From: Bugula neritina
Taxonomy: Eukaryota > Bryozoa > Gymnolaemata > Cheilostomatida > Bugulidae
Assembly: GCA_964035545.1 (NCBI GenBank)
Contig: OZ037765.1
Location: 30,244,004-30,308,003 of the forward strand
Length of the DNA stretch: 64,000 nt
Direction: 5' to 3'
In this document: positions 14,301 to 26,990 of the stretch, one piece after another
How positions within the stretch are numbered: position 1 is the first letter of the stretch
Layout of the letters: each line of letters begins with the position of its first letter
Position numbers and translations under genes: made by a program
The notes under the pieces: generated by a model
Databases searched by the model: none
Seen by the model: the letters and a program-made list of their open reading frames with translations, nothing else
Told to the model about the DNA's origin: nothing

Positions 14301-14600
14301 TTTTAAGCTTGCAATTGCTGATAGTGATAATTTTAAAGTAAAGACTTATAGCATTAATTTTGCTATCAAACTACTTCTGTTTGAAGTATAGTATTTTTGC
14401 ACACTAAAGAAGTGTTATTTACCAATATACAGCTGGTATAAACTTACTATAAATAATAACAGCAAAATTTCATATTTATTGGTATAATATACCAGACCTT
14501 CACATTTATTTTTTTAAAAATGATTGTGTTGTTTGTTTAAAATTTGTTGGAATAATTTTCAAAACTTGTTTTTGGAATTCCAGTCAACATTCTAATCAAA

Positions 14601-14616
14601 CTTACTCTGTTTTTAG
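14601..14616 (+). promoter_or_regulatory. 3' splice acceptor just upstream of the DUS1L start codon
   Basis: A pyrimidine-rich tract ending in TTTTTAG lies about ten bases before ATG 14627. This implies a 5' untranslated intron, or less likely a spliced-leader acceptor. The upstream partner exon was not identified. Confidence 0.5.
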
Positions 14617-14626
14617 ACCCTGAAAA

Positions 14627-17600
14627 ATGGAAAGGCCAATCAATGACGACTCTGTACAGGCTAGTAAATTGGAAGGATTTAATTTCTGGAAAGAAACACT
14701 AAAAGAAGCCCGGTTAGTAAAACACAGAACTACACACATTTGGCGATTATTTACACATACCATGAGCACTATGTGTACAGTGATAACTAGACATGAGCTT
14801 CTGCACTCAGCATAGTGCTCTTTTCTATTACTCTATTTATACAGTATATTCATTCATATAGCTGAACAGTTTCTTATGTGTTTTCATATAATATTTTACT
14901 GATTTCATCTACTGTGAAAGGCTTTATTAAAGCAAAACTTTGTATTCATTGCATCTGTTTTTACTTCAACTTTGTCTCAGCATTAGTTATCTTGTGTTAT
15001 ATCTCTGTATTACACTGCATTTCCATGAAAGCGAATGAATGTATGGATGGGTTAATTGTGGTTTGTGGTTTGCATTAACTTATAATTAGCCGAATTAACA
15101 AATCATAATGCGATAATGGAAACGATAATGGAAACGTAGTGATGGTTATGCTGTGGTTTAATTCTCCGTATTAGTTATTTAGTGCGATGCTGTTATTGCA
15201 GCCATGTTGTGGCACCCATGGTAGACCAGAGTGAGCTGGCGTGGCGCATGCTGTCAAGGAATCACAATGCTCACCTGTGTTACACTCCAATGCTGCACTC
15301 GAGTGTCTTTGTCAGAGATGCTTCGTACAGACAGGAGAACCTGCAGACCTGTGAACAGGACCGACCTCTCATTGTTCAGGTTATTAGCTTACAGATGGCT
15401 CTACGTTACTGGTTCCACTCTCGCATATTTGTTTGACGATGTAACCAAAGCTAACTCCTTCCTATAAAACTTATTAATATATTGTTTTTGCAAAAAAAAA
15501 ACTCTATTAAACTTTTTATTAATATTTTTTCAACTCTCTTTTTCATAATTTAAATTGTTTTTAAAAGAGCAAATTCTTGTTGGAGTTGTGCATAATTTGA
15601 TTTTTTTGCGGTTATAATGCTGGAGAGTTGTGAGTTAGACTTAGATCTTAGAAAGTAGTAGGCTGGCTTGGTTCAGCTCTCATCTGATCTAGTAGCTCAG
15701 TAACTCCTGGGCTACCTGTTGGTCTCAGTGTCACGGTTGTGATCACACAATAGTATAGTTCGTAGGTCATCACGTTGCAAGTATTCCTAACTTTGAATCT
15801 ACTTGCTGCAATACTTGTGTCATTCTATGTAAACATGTTCGAGGTTATGCTGTGATACTTACAGTTCTGTGGTAACAAAGTGGACACCTTTGTAAAGGCC
15901 GGTCTCTTAGCCCAGCACATGTGCGATGCTATTGACATTAACTTGGGATGCCCCCAGTCTATAGCTAAACGAGGCCGTTACGGGGCTTTTCTACAAGACG
16001 AGTGGAAACTGTTGAAGGAGATTGGTAAGTAGGCCAAGAGCATTCGTTTACTGTTTTCTAGTTACTGAACTGCTTTCTGTTGGTCAAGTTTTGCTTGGTG
16101 AAACTACTTTTTGTAGAATATCAATTATGTGAATTAAAAGCTAAATGAATAAAAAATGTCTTACTCTTGGTATTTTAATATTATTCAACAAATTAGCGGT
16201 AACCAGCTTACTGTTTATATTAAGTAATGCAGTATATGTTGTGGGAGCAGCCGTAGTCTAGGGGGTTAGACTTGTGGATTAGTAAACATGAAGTCATGGG
16301 TTCGCGCCCCGTAAAGGCCATTGGTGATGTTAGGAAGAGCATCCAGTCATAATTGCTCCTGTGCCTCATTTGAATACTTTCTTAGCTCACTTTAAAAAAA
16401 AACTTTTCAATCTGGGGTTCTCACAGGGATGGTGACTATCAACTTGTGTGAGTTTATGTTGTGAAAACCAAGTTGTTGGTCTGTGATATGATTAGTTATT
16501 AAATGAGACTTATTGTCAGAGACATGTAACTTCCTGTTTAGTGTCAGAGTGTCACAAAACGTGGAGTGTACCCATCACTGCTAAGATACGAATCTTCCCT
16601 TCAGTGGAGAAGACGGTGGAGTATGCTAAGATGCTGGAGGAGGCTGGTGCCCAGCTACTGACTGTACACGGTAGAACCAGAGACCAGAAGGGGCCACTCA
16701 CAGGTCTAGCTTCCTGGTTACACATCAGAAAAGTGAGGTGAGTCACTACTATGGCTTTATTCTGCATATTATTCCTGCTACATGCTATACCTGCTACAGA
16801 TTATACCTGCTACAGATTATACCCGCTACATATGTTATCTTGTGCAGCTATACGGTTAGATAATTCAATACTCGATGTTACAGGGAAGCAGTGAAGATTC
16901 CGGTATTTGCTAATGGCAACATTCAGTACCTCAGTGACGTGACTCAGTGTATGGAGGAAACCGGCGTCCAGGGGGTTATGATTGCAGGTAAGTGTTGTCT
17001 ACTTTCTTTGTTCAATGAGCGGGGAAACAATTTCTTATTAAATACATTTCATGAGGAGTTGTCCTCTATTTTTGGTTTAACTATTAAAGTCACATTAAGT
17101 TGACCTTTGTTAATTAATCTGATGTTTTGGGATATAAAGAACTTTACTATGTTTATGAAATCATATTGATCTCTAAACACTGTACTATATAGACAATATA
17201 TGACTGTCCTCTTTTCCAATATAAATAACTTTAGTTTTTACCACAATTTGTATAAACAGAAGGGAGTCTTCACAATCCCGCCCTGTTTGATGGGGTGAAC
17301 CCACCTGTCTGGGAGATGGTGGAAGAGTATTTACAACTGGTGAGCCAGTATCCTTGCAGTCTCACTTATATCCGTGGGCACATCTTCAAGATGTGCATAC
17401 ATTCGTGAGTGTTGAACCCGTACTTGTGTATTACACTTTGTATAAATATAGATCCGGACAAAGTGGGTAAAAGTCATATAGAACATACATGTATAAAATT
17501 TTAGTTGCCTGAAACAAGTTTGCGGTGCAAATAAAGTTGAACGACACTTTCTTACCTAAAGTTTGTAGAGTATGTATCTTATTTAACTTGAACACTGTTA

Positions 17601-19902
17601 CCTGTTGTTGTATGTCACTGCCTGTTTGTTCATTACAACACTCGTGAGATTGGTTGAGAAAGACTTATAAAAAATCATTCTAAAATAAAAATTTGATGAA
17701 ATTTTTCGTTAAGCTCCATTTATTTATGATGTGTTTTTACAAAAAATCTGGCAAATGTTTTGCTTTCAGGTTTACTTTTAGGTTTTTTATTTTCAATATA
17801 TGTATCTGATGGTGTTTACGTACTAGTTATATATTGTTGCCTTGTGTACTATGTTTACAGGTTTGATGTTTACAACGATTGGAGAATCAGACTAGGGGAA
17901 TGCAAGTCACTAAATGCTGTCACACAGGTGATGAGTGAATTTATAGAGATGTTGAAGAAAGATGAGAGAAAGTACCAGGAAACACCTGAAGCATTCAACT
18001 TTAGTAAACTAAAGTTTCCATATTGGATTTGTCAGCCATATGTTAGACCAGAGTGAGTGTGTCAGAAAACTCAAGTTGTTGATTATTAGGATGAGAACAA
18101 TATTCTACACTATAGTATACAGGAAAACATTAATACCCTATTACACTGCCTCTATAGTATTGCCTCATTATAACTTATTGGTTAATACCCGTTTACAGTT
18201 AACATTTTAGCCTTGAATAGCTTTTGACAATATTTTGAATTAAGTTTAAGTTTGCAGCTAGATATTATTTTACATGTGTTTTATGCATTATAAGTACTAA
18301 TATTATGCATGGAAAATTAAGTATTCAGTTAAGACACGCTAAGATTGGGGTTTAGTTAGTTATACTTGAGTGAAACTGAGATGATAGTTATGTAATTACT
18401 AAATGTATACAGGTTCAAAGATATCTAGACTAACTTAATGTATAATGTGGGTTATTCTACAGGGTATACTGTACTCATGTTATTACTCTTTGTTTCATAT
18501 GACATGCATCATCTACTCTTATTATTATTGATACCATCTCTCTTGTGATTTATGGAGTACTTATCAGGCCTGTTTACTTGAATAAATTGTGTCTCAAGCA
18601 GTTGTCAAATGAAATCAATTTTATAAGAGTGCTGTTCCTTTATTTGCATGCGACAAGAGAGTTTTTCACATTTGATACGTTGTATGAAGTACCCAGTCAA
18701 TTTATTTGTAAATTATTACTAAATTTCTAATTTTAGCATTATGCTAGTGTGTGACAATATGCAAATAGTTTATTTTTGTTTTTAGCCACTCCCTTATACC
18801 TGAATATTTTAAAATGTCATTGTACTTTGTTATTAGGTTGTAATTTAGTTTATGCAACTTTTAGCCCGAGTACCAAGACAGACAAACCGAGTGAGGCAAA
18901 GCGGCAGAGGATGTTGTGTGATGAGTCACTACCCGAACACCTGCAGGGCCTCTCTAAAAAGAAGCTTAGAAAAGCTCTGCAGAAACCCAACAAATCTCTT
19001 GGCAACATCCACAATCCTGGCAGAGGCAAATTTGAAATGTGTGCCGAGTGCAAAACAAATGCCAGAGTGAGTGCTAGGAACAGACCCCATTTTATCCCCA
19101 ATACTCTATACTCTATAGTCTATATATAGTATACGGCTCATGCAATGTGTCTGAACATATCAGTTTTTTGGTAAAATTGATAAAGTAAAAAAATGTTGCT
19201 GGTGTTGGAAAAGTAATTAATAAACTCATTTTTGTTAAAATTATTTTTGTTAAACTACACCAGTTACTACCCAGCTTCGTATATATTCTAATTTTGTGAT
19301 ATTCTTGTGTTGAAGGGTCAGAAATGTGAGAAACTATTATGTAAAGTGTGCTGTCGAAAAATGGCCAGACAGAATTCTATCAACTGTTCAGGTATTTCCT
19401 CTTGACCAATCAGCTTGCAGCTTATTTCATGGAGATGTGTGACTTGAAGATATTTTGTACTTACTATATTTCATATCTAATCTGTATAGAAATTACCAAA
19501 ATATTTTCAAGCTATTAAGAAGCTCTCTAATACTAATTTTTTTTCATCAAACACTGTACACGTGTATCTGACGGCATGCAACAATAAAAATTCAAAATCT
19601 CAATATTCATTAAATACATGCGAGATTTTTAGTTATAACAATCTTAAAGATATATGCATGTGTTATTTGTTCATGGTTTTATATGCAACGCAGAATGAAT
19701 GTGCATATCTTAACATGCTGTATACACTGACGTTATAACAAATATCTATGCAGCATATGTCATCCTTCACAACAGTGTTATGTAATATTTCACACCAGGT
19801 CACAACCTATATTACAAGAACAGTCTGCCAAGACAAGAAAGAGAAGCTCTGCTCATTAAACAAGCCACTTTAGAACAGCAGTGTGATGTAATTCCTCCAT
19901 GA
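14627..19902 (+). CDS. DUS1L: tRNA-dihydrouridine synthase 1-like
   Basis: Flavin-dependent reductase of the Dus family that reduces a uridine in the D-loop of tRNAs to dihydrouridine. Ten coding exons, all in phase: 14627-14712, 15202-15379, 15865-16024, 16542-16737, 16884-16987, 17260-17404, 17861-18052, 18865-19066, 19316-19391, 19799-19902. They encode about 480 aa (human DUS1L is about 473). Landmarks: [14 protein letters not shown] near the N-terminus, [35 protein letters not shown] with the catalytic Cys, [24 protein letters not shown] and [11 protein letters not shown] for FMN/phosphate binding, and [13 protein letters not shown]. The C-terminal extension ends in a Cys-rich metal-binding-like segment (CAECKT...[12 protein letters not shown]), as in metazoan DUS1L. 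Intron 3 carries a SINE-like element and intron 4 a short CTGCTACA repeat. The 3' end is duplicated in inverted orientation at 11.6-13.2 kb. Confidence 0.94.
16244..16480 (+). mobile_element. tRNA-derived SINE, family A (in DUS1L intron 3)
   Basis: Starts GGGAGCAGCCGTAGTCTAGG and has a polymerase III A-box-like segment (TAGTCTAGGGG) and B-box-like segment (GGTTCGCGCCC). A non-tRNA body follows (CCATTGGTGATGTTAGGAAG, CATCCAGTCATAATTGCTCC) and a tail ending near CTTGTGTGAGTTTAT. The same body recurs at 23.2 and 40.5 kb, and related pieces occur at 28.1, 37.8, 50.1 and 55.5 kb. Confidence 0.85.
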
Positions 19903-20193
19903 GGCAGCAATAGAAACTTTCAGATCTTCTTAAATTTTATCAAAGATTGATATTTTTAATGCAATACTAAAACACAGCCTAAACTGCATATAGTTATTTT
20001 TGTATTTTTCCTCTGTATTTTACGATAAATTATTCATAGACAATACATAAAGTATATATAATATCTGATTCTACTTTATTACCACATCTTCTTCATTAGT
20101 ATTCTAACAACAGAATGAGTGGAGGTGCTCTACAACTATCAATAGATCCTTTTCCAATTTACATTTAAAAGTTGTTTGCTCCTACCAGCGATT
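18310..20193 (+). repeat. source arm of the inverted duplication shared with 11633-13230
   Basis: Contains DUS1L intron 7, exons 8-10 and the 3' flank. Its reverse complement occurs about 5 kb upstream, with indels and loss of most of exon 8 and all of exon 9. The flank of exon 10, including about 48 bases before the acceptor, is essentially identical in both arms. Confidence 0.82.
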
Positions 20194-20207
20194 TAGTTCA
20201 ACCATAA

Positions 20208-20213
20208 AATAAA
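20208..20213 (+). terminator. candidate polyadenylation signal for DUS1L
   Basis: AATAAA about 306 bases after the DUS1L stop codon. It is a plausible but unproven cleavage signal, because AATAAA is common by chance in this AT-rich DNA. Confidence 0.35.
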
Positions 20214-20292
20214 AAGCAAACTCATTAAAAACTTTTATGTTGGATTGCTACACAAAATTCCAACTATGCCATAGAATTGTTGTAGTGGAATT

Positions 20293-20655
20293 ATGGAGGA
20301 GTCATCCACAATCTACAAGGTAATTACCATAAATTATATGCATATAATACTGTTATAGTAAATCACTAAGGCATAGCCTGCATATCAGTAACAGCTATAC
20401 AGTAAATTGTAGCAGGATACCACAAGATCCCATTACAACAGAATTGTTCGTTTAGTAGATAAATATTTTGGTGTGCCTAATGGTTGTGGGGAAGCACTCA
20501 TGCCCCTACCCTCATTACAATATTTACTTTGCTGGTATAAAAATGCAGATAAGAAGGCCGCCTCTTATGCCTCTGTTAAACGTTTATCAGTCACACAACT
20601 AAGCCTTTTCTGCCAAGAGTTATACATTAAACACACTGCTGAGGAACGAAGTTAA
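20293..20655 (+). CDS. possible small two-exon gene (hypothetical)
   Basis: Exon 20293-20319 (ATG, MEESSTIYK) ends at a GTAATT donor in phase 0. A 93-base intron follows, and the second exon 20413-20655 begins after TTGTAG and stays open for 80 codons to TAA, giving about 89 aa. The peptide has mixed composition with features such as NRIVRLVDKYFGVPNGCGEA and several Cys and Lys residues, unlike the neighbouring non-coding frames. I do not recognise it. It starts about 390 bases downstream of the DUS1L stop on the same strand. Alternatives are a chance open frame or a decayed transposon fragment. Confidence 0.33.
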
Positions 20656-21456
20656 GTCAACCTTTGACATAGCAACCAATTGCTCCTGAAATATTTCTTT
20701 TGACTGGTCTAGCCACTTCATAGTTGTCTTGCCAGCAGGTAAGATGGCTTGGAAAATATTTGTTAAATTTCTATTGTGCAAAGGAGTGCTCTGTTCCCAG
20801 CTTATTAGGACATTTCTAAGCTGCTGTGGTTGCTAGCAATTCTACCTTTTGAAAAAGAACACCAACAAATAGGTTGATGCACATTCATCATAATCATGTT
20901 AATATTGAAAGTGTGGGCATTGTATAATTTACATGTACTATTGTATAGTTGATCAAAACTTGCTTTAGCATGATTGTAATATTTCATTTATAATCGTAGC
21001 AAACTATGACTGTTTTTGCTAATTGTTGTTTTATAATATGTGTAATATCTTAATTTATTACACATTATAATATATCTCTAGTTTTTAGCCATTTTTTGCT
21101 GTTTAGCCGCTAATGTAGACCGTATATAGTTTTTTCATCAAACTAACACAATATTAACAAATACAACTGAATAAGTAAGGTTCTTTTCTACTTTTGCTCC
21201 ATTTCCTATGTTTTATCCTAATTTTATAGCAAACTTGAGTGTGCGGCGTAATGCATTTTTCACACAAGAAACTGATTACAAAATTAAAAAACTTCAACTA
21301 TCAGAATCTCTCTACTGTTATAGGTTATAGAATATATAGCTACACTAGGCCTGCAGGTACAGAAGTACAAATGTTAATAAGACATCACAGCCTATGAGTT
21401 TCTACAGGCAAGTTGTTTGACATTAGCATTTGTTTATTGATATTGTTATAATTTCC

Positions 21457-21783
21457 AGAATTGTGGGTTGGTGTGCAATCCAGAGAGTCTTATTTACTAT
21501 ACTAGAGAAACTTCGCCGGTATAAGTCGAGTTAACACTAATATATTTTATACACAAGAATACATCACAAAAACTACAGTAACACAAATACATTCAGCTAA
21601 TTGATACAGTCTATACAGTTCGCCAGTTTAAACTCAACTAACTAAAGCTACTACTACTAAAAGCTGTCAGTCCTGCGGATTGGTTGTCTGCTGTTTCGGG
21701 TCATCTCAATGACCCCGTGCTGCACTCGTGGAGGAAATAACATTTCCCGTTATTATGCTGGTAGCTCCACGAGCCACCACAAT
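21457..21783 (-). mobile_element. possible solo LTR (LTR-retrotransposon remnant)
   Basis: On the minus strand this segment begins TGTGGTGGCTCGTGGAGC and ends near CCAACCCACA, so it has the 5'-TG...CA-3' ends typical of LTRs. Inside, in the expected order, are a GC-richer first part with short palindromes (CTCGTGGAG/CTCCACGAG, GGGTCAT/ATGACCC), a TATA-like GTATAAAATATATT, and an AATAAG polyadenylation-like motif before the end. No internal retroviral-type coding region is adjacent. I could not find an exact target-site duplication, so the limits and the call are tentative. Confidence 0.4.
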
Positions 21784-22277
21784 ATTTGCTATTCGAAAAT
21801 TAACATAATATATCGACTTACTGAGTTAAGCTCGGTGCTCTATAGCCATAGGTCTTGATAAGTTTGAGATAAAGTTTCAAATACATTTGTGCAAAAGTTG
21901 AATACTTTTTACTACATAACTTGATCTGTTACAGCAGCTTCAGAGAGAGGTCTATAGCTATTCCTGTGAGTTTATTTATTATTAACTTGTTCAATAAACA
22001 TAGGCATGCATGAAAGCCAAGTCTTTCAAAAAAAGTTTTCGGGCTTTAAAATAGTGAATCATAATCTACAACCAAATGCCAAATTAATTTTTCAAAATAA
22101 GTTGAACAAAAATCTTTGTTTCTCCTAAAAATAAAATAGACTGAGCTTTTCAAGTTGATTTCAAGATTGGTTGACTTTTGCCAGGTAGGCTACATTCAAC
22201 TACAGCAATTTATAAAAGATATTAGCTTAAGGTATGTTCTAAGCTTTTGCAAGTTTCTGAGCAACTAATCTTGTAAA

Positions 22278-22365
22278 GACTTACGCTCCACCGGGACTCG
22301 AGCCACAGACGTTCAACTTGCAAGTCAGCTTGCTTACCATTATGGGGCCACTAGGGAATCACAAT
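22278..22365 (-). mobile_element. tRNA-derived SINE head, family B
   Basis: On the minus strand it reads GTGGCCCCATAATGGTAAGC followed by CTTGCAAG in the anticodon-loop position and GGCTCGAGTCCCGGTGGAGC as a B-box region. The acceptor ends do not pair, so it is not a functional tRNA. It resembles the plus-strand element at 30.2 kb. Confidence 0.6.
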
Positions 22366-23180
22366 AATTAAAAATATCCTACCAAGATTTTGACTTTTCT
22401 ATTGCTCCATAGGCCATTTTATGTAATTTAGTACACAGGCGGTATCTCTAGTTTTTGGCTATTTTTCTCAATACATGCAACTGTTAATGTATATGGTTTG
22501 TTTTGCCCAAAACTAATAAAATAGGCTATTAACAATATAATATATTTAACTCATATGCACGGCAATGACATTGCATTTTGATGTTGCAAGACCTTTGTGT
22601 AATACATATTCAGAATCAGCACATTCAATTAACCCTTACAGTAAATTTTCATGACTTTTGAGCAAACTTTAATTTTTGGTTCTGATTTGCTGATGTGTAC
22701 TAAATAAAGTAACATGACCCTCATCTCGATCATTATATCAGTGGATAAGAGACACTATATAAGCATAAAATGCCAGGTCTGAGATTGTGTTAGCTATCTC
22801 AAGTAGTGGTGAAAGCCGAAAGAAAATAGTGCAGTAATCATAACATCTAAGATGCCACAAAGTCTCGGTTGATTTTACTCACATTAAAAAGGAAAGAACA
22901 GTGAATTACCTTTTTGCATTATAGAAAAAAATATGAATTTGCCTTTTTATTTCAGTTTGTGATTTCTAAAATTTTTTTATAGGATAGAGATTATGATGCG
23001 TGTTTAATCATTCACTATTTATTCACTAATTTCGCAAACACTATTGAAGGCAATGGGTTATTACTTGAGGATACTCTAAGTTAAGGAGACCCCCAAGAAA
23101 AATAGTGGGTGGGGGTACAGCATACCCTTCGATGGTGGTAAGCTGCAGTTGTTTTTAAAATATTTTATCAGCATGGCAGT

Positions 23181-23390
23181 GAGGAGCAGCCGTGGTCTAA
23201 GGGTTAGAGCGTTTGCCCATAGTAAGTACAAAGTCATGGGTTGTAGCCCTAAAAAGGCCATTGGTGATGTTTAGAAGAGCATCCAGTCATAATGGCTCCT
23301 GTGCCTCATCTGAACAAGTCCTTAGCCCAATTTAACAAAAAACTTTTTCTATGAGGGAAAGCGACTATAAACTTGTGCGAGTTTATCAGC
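23181..23390 (+). mobile_element. tRNA-derived SINE, family A
   Basis: Begins GAGGAGCAGCCGTGGTCTAA and continues with the same body as the copy in DUS1L intron 3 (GGCCATTGGTGATGTTTAGA, CATCCAGTCATAATGGCTCC, then the GGGAAAGCGACTATAAACTT tail). The B box is degraded (GGGTTGTAGCCC). Confidence 0.85.
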
Positions 23391-24555
23391 ATAATTGTTC
23401 CAGTGTGAGAGTTCTTTGTAATCTGCTATGTGTAACCGGGCATATATAGCTAGATGCTATATGCAAGATAAGCTATTTTGCAATACAGTGTGTGCTGTTT
23501 AATATTGCAAAATGTGTGTATTAGCAAAGTAGACTGATAAGAGTTGATTTCTTTCAAACATTTAGTATAAATACGTACAGCATGAGTAAGCTGACGATTC
23601 ATACTGGTCAAAGTCTGAAAAAGTTGCTGCATGTTACTGCATGTAACAGCGCTGATGCTGCCAGGTACAGGTGCCTATGCTCAGGGCACTGATGCAGAGC
23701 AGCATTCAATTTATTGCTTATTGCCAACAGTCTATACTTTTATATAAAACTGTAGCCTATACAAGTATAAACTATCTGGTTAAATCTACAATTGTCAATT
23801 ACAGCTTAAGGAACTTACATTTAATTAAAAACAAAAAATAACATAATAGTCAAATTTATTTTGGCAATAAAGTGTATCTTCTAAGAAATAGAAAAACTAA
23901 TAGAAAAACGAGTACAGCCAATTTTGCTCCTACACTTTTTAGCTGTAATAACTTGTACCACAACAAGAATAGCCAACAGTCAAAAAGCTATAACCAAAAA
24001 AGCTTTCACAAAAAGCTTTCATCAAATATTTCTTTTACTTAAAGCTTTGACCAAAAAGCTCCTGTAGCTCCTGTTGCTACTAATCTTCTGGCTTCAAGTT
24101 TAAAAGTCTCATAAATTAGAATGTCAAAAAACTGTCTATAGTACCTACTCTCTTCCACAATCAAACTCTGTTTTGCTTTGATTTCTTATTTCATGCTGCA
24201 GTTTTAATCTTCTTGGGGCAAAATAAGCGAGAAAAATAGATAAGGGATATTAAATTGACTATCAATTTTAAAATAAGCGTAAATATTGTATTGTATCTGT
24301 ACACGCATACATTAGGCTATTGTTGGGGTTTTGACAAACAATGGTTTCTATTATGATACTCATTTGTTGAAAATAATTTCATTAAACTTAATTATAAAAC
24401 TGAAAATATTGAACAGATGAGTCACAGAAACCGCTCATTCTCAAAGCTATTCAGGTAAATACTGACAATGGCTATAATGACTTAGATGTTTTGTTAAGTT
24501 AATCACTATATATAATTTCACATAATATGCTACTTACATGAATGTAATGGGTTGT

Positions 24556-24578
24556 TATTGGGGGGGGGGGGGGGAGTG
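24556..24578 (+). repeat. guanine homopolymer run
   Basis: An uninterrupted run of about 16 G followed by further G-rich bases (AGTGGAGGGG). It is the only long G-run on this strand in the window and is G-quadruplex capable. Confidence 0.85.
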
Positions 24579-26990
24579 GAGGGGCTTGGTTTGAAGAGAC
24601 CTCAAGAAATGTATCCCTTTTGTGTATCCCTCAAATTTGACCATTGGTGATTGATAGGCATGAATTTTCATATTGTTGAAAAGCAGCTGTTCCTTATCAG
24701 GTTAAACTTTGCCGCTTGTTTGTTCATAAAGGATAAGGAGTTACCTACCAGAGATAAGGGAAGGAGCCATTAAGAGGTTTTTCATGGCATCTTTTTTTAG
24801 TTTTCTTGCTTAACTTTACCTGAAATTTAAAAGTTGACTCATCATAAGTTTTTAAAAAACTGAATTCGAGGGTTATGATGACTTTTTGACTTGGAAGTGA
24901 TTTGTTGTAAGCTGCATATAAATTCATTCTAATCACGCCTTGGTTTGAAGAATAGCACAACTCTCAAATAAGTTTCAGATTTGAAAAAAGCAAATGTATT
25001 GATTTTTTGTATAGCTTATATTAGCAAAGAGATAGTATACTAGCATCATTATACTGCAAACTACTTCTAGGCGTCGGTAAAGTCACTGTGGCTGTTTTTA
25101 TATTATTATATTATTAATATTTTCCAGTTCAGTAGTTTTTATGCCATAATGATTATTCACTGTTACTAAAAACATTGAAGTTACGCTTTTAAAATAAACC
25201 ATGATTAAAACCAGGGTGTTGAAAACATTTTAGAAATGCAACTTTTCTCTCACTGTTGTGGTATTTAAAACCAACACCCTAATCACAAATTGAGGAATGA
25301 TCATTGTTGGTGTTTAGCATGTTGCAATAGGCGGCCTGCAAAAAGTCTATAAAAATAGTCCATTATTTTGATTGGCTACCAATTGCTGCCATCAAAATTT
25401 TAACAATTCATACATTTATAAAAATGGCTATGCTTTTGTAAATTGGATTTTATGAGATATTAGGGATCTTCAAAAAGTACCTGCACATATCTTTAGCAAT
25501 CTCATTGAATGAAAAGTTTTCACTTTGATCTGAAATCAAAACTTGTTGCATGATGATAAAAATATGGTTATATATTCATTTTGTAGTATAAACAACAATT
25601 CGGTACTAGGCTATTGTTCTCTAAAACAGGGCACTGCGAGTTTATTTTTAGCAACCACTTAAAAACCAGCTGCTACCTTTAAAAATTTCCCTACGTTGAC
25701 TTCTATATGATATATATAAAATATTATATAAAATGTACACAGTTAATATAGAATGCAAAAAGTTGTTACAAATATGCTAGCACTAGTTTGAATAAACTGC
25801 TGTGAGTATAATTTAGTTCCATTCTAAAGAAAAAAGCTTTCAAATTTAGCCTTTTTCAGTTAGTATACTTTAAACCTGCAGTTTATATATATTAGTACAA
25901 CTAAGACAGTAGTGATGACCTAATTAGCCAGCAAAATAAATTGGTAAGGTTAGGACCAATATCTACTCTGTTACAGTGCCTGCTTTACAAAATCATTTAA
26001 ACTTTAAAGCCTCTTACAGCTATTAGTTAACCTGTGGGAGGTTGGTTGTCCACCCAAGCTGGTTGCATACGCTGGGTAGTAGAGTTTCCTGGTTATGCTA
26101 TAAAGAGCTATTTTAGAATTAATATTTAGCCTAGAATACACCAGGTTATCAATCTATTACAGTAAGCTAACCTAAACTGTAACAGTTTAGTTTGCAGTTT
26201 TTGTAATTTTTATTAGTTTAAATGAGAAACACGGTATCTGTACAATAAGACCTCACCATGGTATGTAAATAATATGATGATTTTTATATATTGACATTAT
26301 TCTAATTTATATGATTATCGGTACATTTATTGTAGTCTGTAATGTAAGCATACGTACCTTAACATTTTTCACATGGCAGTAAAATGCATTCTGTAGTTAA
26401 TAGGAATATGTAGGAGTGGCACAAAGTTGGTGTGCAGTGTGACGGCTCGTTTAGAAATACCAATTTGTTTAGAAAATATTGAGGTATTTTTCTCTGCCAG
26501 ATTTAGATTAGAGATGAGATGTCCTGTCGTAATATAATGGTCTTTGTTGAGCTGAGTGGTTCATGAGAAGTTTATTATTAAACTCCTCTTTACAAATAAA
26601 GCATCTGCTTTTATATTATCAAATTCTACTTCATAAATTGCGTGTATATATATATATAAATAATTTATCAAGTAGAATTTGTGACAAGGGGTATACATAG
26701 ATTTACTCCTGATCACCATTATATTATCAAGACTATAATATAATAACTATATTTCAGTTCCATTTATCTTCTAACAAAGGTAAAAAATCAGAATTTCCAG
26801 TTCTATGTTCACTAAAAACTTCTACAAATATATGTGTCTTATAACTATCAAGTGAAGCGTGACATGCTGACGCAGATTGTTAGGTTCCTGTTAACCCCAC
26901 GCTTATTTCAAAAGTAATTCATCATTGTATATATTGCTCTCTGTCGTTATAACTTATGTGCATTTTTGTTCTAGATACACTCTGCGTGCA

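Larger units (their letters stand above)
20656..26974. other. 6.3-kb gene-poor stretch
   Basis: No supportable coding exon on either strand. It contains an LTR-like segment (about 21457-21783), a tRNA-like minus-strand element (about 22278-22365), a family A SINE (about 23181-23390) and a guanine run near 24560. The rest is AT-rich sequence without recognisable structure. The promoter and any 5' untranslated exon of the first glycosyltransferase gene should lie near its right end. Confidence 0.5.

Noticed and set aside
16244-16320. Possible functional tRNA gene in DUS1L intron 3
   Set aside because: The cloverleaf is imperfect and the sequence continues into a body shared with other copies; this is a SINE head.
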